Assembly: GCF_000218685.1 (NCBI RefSeq)
Contig: NW_006763302.1
Span: forward strand, 1,419,578 to 1,483,577
Direction of reading: 5' to 3'
DNA: 64,000 bases
DNA from: Serpula lacrymans var. lacrymans S7.9
Taxonomy: Eukaryota > Basidiomycota > Agaricomycetes > Boletales > Serpulaceae
In this document: positions 57,396-64,000 of the stretch, piece after piece
Position numbering within the stretch: the first letter of the stretch is position 1
How the letters are laid out: every line of letters starts with the position of its first letter
The notes under the pieces: model-generated
Databases searched by the model: none
What the model saw: the letters and a program-made list of their open reading frames with translations, nothing else
Told to the model about the DNA's origin: nothing
Made by a program: the position numbers and the translations under genes

Positions 57396-59892
57396 TCAAC
57401 TAGATGCACGCAGTTGCTTCTTAGCAGTTCCAATGGTCGTATTATTAACCTAGCAGGCTGTATTAGCAAATATGTGCGAAGTAACCCCGTGACAAGATAT
57501 TACCTTGGTCGCAAATCGTAACGAAGTCAGAGACTCATTCAAATGGGCTGCCAGAGGTGAAAGGTTCAGAATCATCTGGAGACACGAGTCAGCTTAAACG
57601 GAAAAAACATTTTGGTGACCACTTACTAGTGTCTTGGAATTTCCACTCAGCGAGTTCTGCAAGAGGTATGTAAGCTGACAACACGGACCGTCAGCCTCCT
57701 TTAATACACTCGAGACAGACCATGCACCTTAGAATTTCTATACGGAATATGCTTCTCTCCTTTCTCCCCCTTTTCTCCAAGCGCTGCTATTACATCTCCC
57801 AGGGCGCTGAGGCTTTTGTTTATACTCTGTGTTTCCTTTAGTCTTTCCTTGTCACCAGCAGCGCCGCTCGAATTCAGCCTCTCGCTACCCGCAAGGTCCA
57901 CCAAATTTAAACATCCTTCACACTGCTCTCCTGTATGCTGGTTTGAGCCGGATATCCGTAGGGTAAACACAGAGTGCGAGCGCGACGATCTTTCATTCAT
58001 CAACGTCGCAGCTACTGTGCGCCGCGAATTGGCTAGAGCAAGAATAGAGCGGACTTCGTTAGGTGAACGAAGGGAAACGACGTTAGTGTCTGTAACACGG
58101 GTCCCATTTTTGTCGTGTTTGATCTCGTGTTTTTTCTTATCGAATTCACCTTTTCCGAGTAAATCATTGATAGCCTCATTATACTAATGTGAAACAATTT
58201 AGCTCGATAACTCTAATTAATCATTAAGCACTCACAATTTCCAAAAATTGACCTTCCATTGTGTACTCCCAGCCTTTGGTCTTCAGTTCTTCTGTAACTC
58301 TAAAAACTTGTTCGACAGCGCGAGGAATCATCCCCGAAGTGGTATTAGTCTCCAAGAAATAGTTAGCTAGCTTCGAAGGGATTGAGTAGTAACATACTCA
58401 CTGATCCTCCTTCCATTGTATGAGATTTGCCGGACCCCGTTTGACCATAGGCAAAGATACAAACATTGTAGCCGTCCGTGCAACTCTGGGCTAGCTGAGA
58501 AATCTCCTCAAAAACATCAGCTTGGGTAGACTCTGGTTCAAAAACCTATGATCTATTAGAAATGCAGCGGTAAGTTTCATTAGAAGTACTCACTCGATCA
58601 AAGTTAAAGTTATACACCTCTTTTCTCTCCTGGCCCATAGCACTAGAGCTAGATGAATATAGAACAATTTCTTTATGATCCCTTCGGTCCGGATATGATA
58701 TATCAGCAGCTGAGTCGCCTGAAAGCTTTCCATCGTCGGGTGTCGGGCTTGCACTTTTAGATGACCCGTCGGAGGGCCACGATCGCATTAGGCCAGACGA
58801 CAAAGAGTCTGATGGAAGGACAGGTCGAACACGACAAAAAACGCGTATGTTTCCCTTCAGCTCCTGTACCATGTTATGCAGCTTTCTGCGAATGCTTTCG
58901 CATTGGCGGGCATCTTGTTCCAGCTCCGTAATACGTTTTTGTGCAGACCCGAGATCTAAAGTACGCTGAGAGGTTGTGGATGTAGCAACATCGAGCTGGG
59001 ACTGAACAGCAGCAATCTGGGCATTCAAGGCACTGACTTGAGTAGTCAGGCTAAGATGAGCGGTGGATTGGTGGGATAGCGTAGATTTGAGAGATGAGAC
59101 AGATTCTCGTTCTCTTTCTAGATCACCTCGAGCAATGCGCAGGTCTTCATTAAGTTCCCTGATCTGCCTATCACGCTTATTGATATCCATCTCGAGCTCC
59201 ATGATTTCCCTCGAATGTTTCATCTTTATGCTATTCAATTCATCGCTGGCACTGACAAGCTCTCTTCTTTGATTTAGTTCCTGGCTGCGCGCAGAAGCCA
59301 GCTCGAGAGAAATCGCACGATGATTGGCTTGCAGTTCTGCCACTTTTGCGCGCTCTGCCTCCATATCTTGCGCCAGCTTTGCCGAGTCAGCTGCTTGAGC
59401 GGACTGGATGGATTTGACCTGGTTTTGAAGATCACGAAACTGCTTGTCATCTGGCCCATTTATGGACCTTAGAGAGCTAGAGCCTGACACTACTCGTCCC
59501 GTTGGACGAGCAGCACCAGTTACAAGGCTGGTTTGCTTTGGAGGTGCGCTCGTCGCGCGAGCTGTTCTCCGCGTCGTAGATGTAGATAGCTTTGGTGGAT
59601 CTGGCTTTGTCAGCCGCGGAGGACCTGAAGGAGGTTTCACTGATGCTGGGCGATTGAGGACGGTGCGGGACGTTGCAAGAGGACGTTGGCTGAGACTGCT
59701 CCCAATTGCGGGAAGCTTCCGTGGCTGGTCTTGAGCTTCGAGGTCCTCGTCGACTGTCAGTTTGCGTTTATTCGAGTTCATCGTGGGACACAGCGATGAC
59801 GGGGGCTGCAAAGACGTCGCTGACGACGAGGGCGGGCAATAGTAACGGTCAGGAGAAGAGGTTTGAATCTGTAGCCGTGGTAAACGCGACAT
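57396..59892 (-). CDS. Kinesin-14 (Kar3/Ncd type), C-terminal minus-end motor (728 aa, 7 exons)
   Basis: A microtubule motor of spindle and nuclear movement. Exons: 59892-58594, 58545-58402, 58349-58236, 58183-57728, 57674-57627, 57575-57504, 57449-57396; every intron is phase 0. The N-terminal 150 residues are basic and disordered (likely a second microtubule-binding site). A coiled coil runs to about residue 345 (for example [20 protein letters not shown]). The kinesin-14 neck-motor junction [14 protein letters not shown] follows, and then the motor. Motor motifs: GQTGSGKS P-loop (467-474), NERSSRSHS switch I, DLAGSER switch [22 protein letters not shown] and LRFATKVN at the end. The motor is C-terminal, which defines the class. 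I start at ATG 59892 ([12 protein letters not shown]); an open frame upstream has no ATG. Confidence 0.95.
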
Positions 59893-60040
59893 TACGGAAA
59901 TTGAATGTGACGAGGAGGAGTGTGACAAAAGGTGAACAAGGGACGCGTCGAAGCACGTGATCGAGATTCCTTTCAAATCTGTAGTGTATATGTACTGATT
60001 TTATACCATCACATGGAGAAATATTATCTAACTATGTAAG

Positions 60041-61975
60041 TTACATCGCAAGAGTTGATAGCAAACCTTTCCACACAAAGTTCCGAGCATTCCCGCTGGC
60101 TTCACTATATTTCGCCAAGAATGATTCATCATGTGCGGCTGAGGGAGGGGATACGATCGCATTAGCTTCAATTAGGGTTGGGACAAAAAAAAATTCACCA
60201 GACGTTAAGGCTTTATCTTTCATCCATATCTCAAACAGTGACGCGGCCTCGCTGACAGTAAGCATATCAGGGACTGCCAAGGCCTTGAGACCTCGTGCAT
60301 AATGAGTGAGAGCTTCCGAACGCTTGATGTATGGTCCCGATGGTTGGTCATGAGGTAATCCCAAGGCTTCCCGAAGTTCAAGCGGAAGTTTGAAAGTTGT
60401 ATCCGTGGAAGAAAGAGCTCCCATGAAAGCACCGCGAGCCTGAAAGACGGAAATGCAACTTTGCCATCAGCTTTTTTGATAAAGGGCGGGGTAGGGAGGG
60501 AGCACTTACAAATGACCTTTTACCACTTGCATACTCGAGGAACAAACGGGGCATAGAAAGATGATATGATTTGATACGAGAAAAGTGAGGATCACGATAA
60601 GTGCTTTTGCAGAAAAGAGCTTGGAAATCATCGACAGCAAGTAATACTGGATGCCTGTAAAATATTGTCTAGGTTACTGTATGTGTCACGTAACTCGAGA
60701 CGACTAACGTTGTTTGTTGTCCAAGCTCGTTCATCAATGCCGTCAAAACGGTCGGTGCGACAATTTGATCCCGCAAACCAACGTTAATAAGGTCTATCAG
60801 AGGTGTCCCAGCAGGTAAGGGAGGTCGTCGTTCTAGTTCCGTTGCCTGCCGTGTAGAAAGCGACTGTAACTTCGCAGAATTCACAGTTAAGAAACGTTGT
60901 AGTGTCTGGTACGCAAAAACGGGCTGTAGATAAGTTTGTGTGCGGATATCATACACATAAGCCGTCGTCGAGTTCACAAGACTGACACCTAATGCAGTGG
61001 AGGATAAGGACCCGAGATAGGCTTGAATAGTGCAGCCACACATACCACGCGGGATATACAACACCAGCCAGTCCTTCGATGCACAATACTGGACAGCTTG
61101 CAGTAGTAGGAAACTCTTTCCACATCCAGGAGCTCCAGCTACACCCGGATGTATAAACAACAAAACTTCAAAAGCAAGAGAAAAAATGTAGCACTAACTA
61201 AGAACCAATCTGGTATCTGAACTTGATGCTCGGCTTGCAGAGTCAAGCTTATCAACAACATCTATGGTTATACCACGGACGACAGTGCATGGTCTTGATA
61301 AAAGGCGGAACTAGGAGTAATCTTTGAATCTGCGCTCTACAGTCTTACATGGACGACTGCTCACCTCCAAAAGCATCTTTCTTGGCAAACCAAATCGACG
61401 AAAAGGATCGTCTTCATTGTGCGGGAACCTCAGGGCCTCACTTTCAGAGCCACAGGTTATTATTTCCTAGGGAAACCAACGGAAAAGCAGTAAGGCAAGA
61501 CCGGATGGATGGAAAGTAGAAGCGGACAGCGTACGGGGTGAAACACGTTCAATTTTTGCAGTTCATCAACACGCTCGCTCTGGAACAAAGGGTGTGATAA
61601 CTGACTGGCTGGCATGGGCTGAAAAGTCTGAAATAGACAGGGAGTTTTGAGTGGGCCATTATTGCCTACAGAAAGACATAGTGGACATTACCATAAGTTT
61701 CTTCTCCTTCTTAACAGGAGCTTGGTCTCCATCTCGACCCTGGGTTCCTCCACCACGAAAGCCTTGACCTTGAGATGTACATGCTTAACACTTCGACCTT
61801 CTATACAATTCAGCGAAATATACTTACGACCTTGTTTCGTGGCATTGGCACGCTTGGGAACAGCATAACTGCGCGTTTGGACAACAAACGATGACGTCGA
61901 ATGCAAAGACAATATTTTGGAATATGCAAAAGGGCGTGTAGTCCTCCTGCAACAAACGGTAGACAACGTCGCCAT
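60041..61975 (-). CDS. RSM23: Mitochondrial small-subunit ribosomal protein mS29 (DAP3/Rsm23), 501 aa, 8 exons
   Basis: A GTP-binding protein of the mitochondrial ribosome small-subunit head. Exons: 61975-61828, 61768-61692, 61627-61535, 61466-61365, 61310-61199, 61138-60709, 60654-60510, 60439-60041. The N-terminus is a basic mitochondrial presequence (MATLSTVCCRRTTRPF). A Gly/Arg linker and the region FRRFGLPRKMLLEFRLLSRP follow. The Walker A motif GAPGCGKS is at 179-186. Further DAP3-type features are VLYIPRG, the conserved HPVLLAVDDFQALF (Walker B) and the SYHLSMPRLFLEY stretch. The C-terminus matches the family's winged-helix end by pattern only. Length exceeds human DAP3 (398) and yeast Rsm23 (450), mainly from the N-terminal linker. 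It lies 148 bases downstream of the kinesin start on the same strand. Confidence 0.93.
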
Positions 61976-62129
61976 TATTCCTCTGCCAGGGGAGACACGA
62001 ACTGGATCAAATTTTCGTACTGTCGAGTTAGGGCTGGGCACGTGACTGTTATATTGGTCTTCTGCTGACTTCAGACCGTTCGAACCAGCATTGGAACTTT
62101 CCCCACATACGTTTCATCATTACTACAGC

Positions 62130-62569
62130 ATGCCAAAAAAAATACCTCCTCATCTCGTTTCTCCAAAGGGACTTATGCACGGATCACTAAACGTCCTGCG
62201 TCAACTCATAGTCCATCAGTTCGGTCTGTACCATTGACAAAACGTGGGCACCCTAAATCTCAGCAAGTACTGCAGAGGTTTAGCTCTTTCGAAAAAGAAG
62301 GACTTCTCTTTTCAGATTCAAAACAATCTGTGGTACGTTCTGGCAATCTTTACTTGAGTTCTGAAAGGCTATTTCTGTGTGTAGAGCTCTTACCATGTCA
62401 ATTCCCAACGCAATCATACGCTCATCAAGCTGTCGTATTTGCAAAAGCGGTAAAGGACGAAGAAGAAGCGGTACAGCATGTAGTGCATTGTAGAAAAATA
62501 CGTAGTCGTGCACAGGCAGACTTCTTCGATCAGGATTCAAGCTCTACTACGCTACCATATCAAACATGA
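62130..62569 (+). pseudogene. Possible gene start or relic, unidentified
   Basis: A plus frame of about 110 codons ends at 62569. The ATG at 62130 is out of that frame by one base across an A8 run (62135-62142). With the other frame the start would be a basic, Ser/Thr-rich leader resembling a mitochondrial presequence (SSSRFSKGTYARITKRPAST). Downstream, around 62585-62730, another frame has AGLTPDHLDDVREIAEI. It may be a spliced gene divergent from mS29 or a decayed subtelomeric relic. I recognise no family. Confidence 0.3.
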
Positions 62570-63683
62570 GAATTTCGAGCGCATAGTTCCATCACACAGG
62601 CCGCAGGCTTAACTCCAGACCATCTTGACGACGTACGTGAGATTGCAGAAATCGCCAGTGGCTTGAAAGCAGTTCTTTCATTAGAGACGGTTGGGAGAAT
62701 CTTCACGTTTCCGCACCACGGTATATTCAGAAATTTATATGGTGTTCGCTGGTTTTGTTAACACCAGGTATGGCTCCGCAATACATATCGGATGTTCCTG
62801 AATTTTTGTCTCTATCTACTCTCATCCTTGTAAAGACTTCAGTGGCCATGTCTACATCACTAAAATGTCGGGAAAAACACGAATTCCATGATCAGACATT
62901 TTAAGTAGTCTGTCCGAAGTAAGGGTGGCGTGGAGGGGTGCTGTTCGGTGTCTATTGAGGTTGATCCGTGTCATTGAACATCAAGTCTGAGACGGCATGA
63001 ACGACTTTGGGCGGCAGGCAGCGCCATAGTTGGCATGGGACTTGGTGAAAAAAATTAGACAAATTGCAGTGCTACATTTAGGTTAAGGTTAAGGTGGCGA
63101 TCGAACGAAGCCGCGAAGCGGCTGAGTGAGATCGGTGGGCTGGAGGCGTGATGAAGAGATACCAGACTGCCCTCAATGGAGGTAGACGAGCAGTTTCGGA
63201 TTTTATTCCTCATCAGTGGTATCTTCAGAGGTTTATATATGCAAACTGGCGGGAGTAGCGGCGCTTTAAATCGCATACTCCGACGGAGTCCTATTATGGA
63301 CAAGTCCGGAACTTACACGCGTCACCGATGACAAGACCAGTTTGCTTACTACTTGGGCGAGAACCGCTGAGACGGGAGGCGAGATAGGGCGAAATTTAGA
63401 CTGGGGTAACCGGGCCGGTAGATCTAGACGGCCGCATCACATGGTTCTTTCGCGTAGGTGCTATACTTAGACGAGGGATTACCAATTGCCGAGTCAGCGG
63501 TGATTACATGACTCATTCATGCTTAGGGTTCGGGGCCCGCGGGTAAAGATAGCCCGGCATGTGTTCTAAAGCCGCATTAAAGCCGTCTGGGCTTATCAGC
63601 CAATCATCAAATCGCAAGTACAATCGTACCACTTTCTAGACCCGCTCTATCTCCCTCAAAGAGGATACCGGTTAATTCCGGAT
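62570..63683. other. Subtelomere-like non-coding sequence
   Basis: No supported ORF. It contains a short TTTAGGTTAAGGTTAAGG tract at 63077-63094 and GC-rich sequence around 63400-63600. The minus frame 63055-63303 runs into the tract and is rejected as a gene. Confidence 0.5.
63077..63094 (+). repeat. Short telomere-like tract
   Basis: TTTAGGTTAAGGTTAAGG, followed by TGGCGATC. It is the same unit as the terminal array, about 590 bases before it. The window also ends in GGTTAAGGTG, like the right edge of this tract. Confidence 0.7.
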
Positions 63684-64000
63684 AGGTTAGGTTAAGTTAA
63701 GGTTAAGTTAAGGTTAAGTTAAGGTTAAGGTTAAGGTTAAGGTTAAGGTTAAGGTTAAGTTAAGGTTAGGTTAGGTTAAGGTTAAGGTTAAGGTTAAGGT
63801 TAAGTTAAGGTTGTTAAGGTTAAGGTTAAGGTTAAGGTTAAGGTTAAGGTTAAGGTTAAGGTTAAAGTTAAGGTTAAGTTAAGGTTAAGGTTAAGGTTAA
63901 GGTTAAGGTTAAGGTTAAAGGTTAAGGTTAAGGTTAAGGTTAAGGTTAAGGTTAAAGGTTAAGGTTAAGGTTAAGGTTAAGTTAGGTTAAGGTTAAGGTG
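63684..64000 (+). repeat. Telomere-like array of TTAAGG-type repeats (317 bp to the window end)
   Basis: Mostly GGTTAA units with variants GGTTA, GGTTAAGTTAA and GGTTAAA. The G-rich strand reads towards the right edge, as expected at a right-hand chromosome end. The usual filamentous-fungal unit is TTAGGG, so the array is either a divergent telomere, an interstitial relic, or a miscalled TTAGGG array. The last bases (GGTG) depart from the unit. Confidence 0.75.

Noticed and set aside
62080..62110. GTTCGAACC considered as a tRNA T-arm
   Set aside because: No A-box or stems at the proper distance.
63055..63303. 82-codon minus ORF near the telomere-like tract
   Set aside because: Its end is encoded by the TTAAGG tract itself; no domain.

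Overview
The window looks like a filamentous basidiomycete, most likely an Agaricomycete. Host genes are densely spliced with introns mostly of 45-80 bp. Gene content is fungal: Zn2Cys6 regulator, TYR1, acetylornithine-route ARG7, and a membrane-anchored WD40 protein of a type I associate with mushroom genomes. The left part is filled with chromodomain Ty3/Gypsy (chromovirus) relics. All host gene models here were spliced by eye from GT/AG signals, reading phase and family motifs.

Layout. (1) About 1-17.5 kb is a nest of broken LTR retrotransposons. A plus-strand Gypsy element (pol end, extra 3' ORF, LTR at 4626-5041) sits in the RNase H domain of a minus-strand Gypsy element (5042-6409). That element is itself cut by the 3' LTR (6410-6793) of a third, minus-strand element (pol 6805-9477). 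A 1.7-1.8 kb repeat occurs twice (about 1386-3190 and 10451-12120); the first copy splits the chromodomain of the plus element. Further right are a solo LTR with perfect 5-bp target duplication, gag fragments, another LTR, a 48-bp tandem repeat, a tRNA-like Pol III unit and two copies of a small hydrophobic ORF. Many lesions are C-to-T or G-to-A changes, often at CpG.

(2) About 18.8-22.3 kb holds a membrane-anchored lysine-rich protein and a Zn2Cys6 transcription factor, followed by a gene-poor stretch of 6 kb. (3) About 28.8-46.2 kb is a compact housekeeping block: a Ser/Pro-rich disordered protein, prephenate dehydrogenase (TYR1), ornithine acetyltransferase (ARG7), ribosomal protein eL33, an SDR oxidoreductase, a Maf-type nucleotide pyrophosphatase and the WD40 membrane protein. 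TYR1 and ARG7 are convergent, ARG7 and eL33 divergent.

(4) About 46.2-55.0 kb has no gene I can support. (5) About 55.1-62.0 kb holds AP endonuclease 2 (APN2), a kinesin-14 and mitochondrial ribosomal protein mS29/DAP3. (6) The last 2 kb has one decayed ORF, subtelomere-like sequence and a 317-bp array of TTAAGG-type repeats with the G-rich strand running to the right edge, as at a right-hand chromosome end.

Several breaks fall in homopolymers (T6 at 21021, A7 at 6052, A8 at 62135), so some frameshifts may be read or assembly errors. I see no CRISPR, rRNA or bacterial features.
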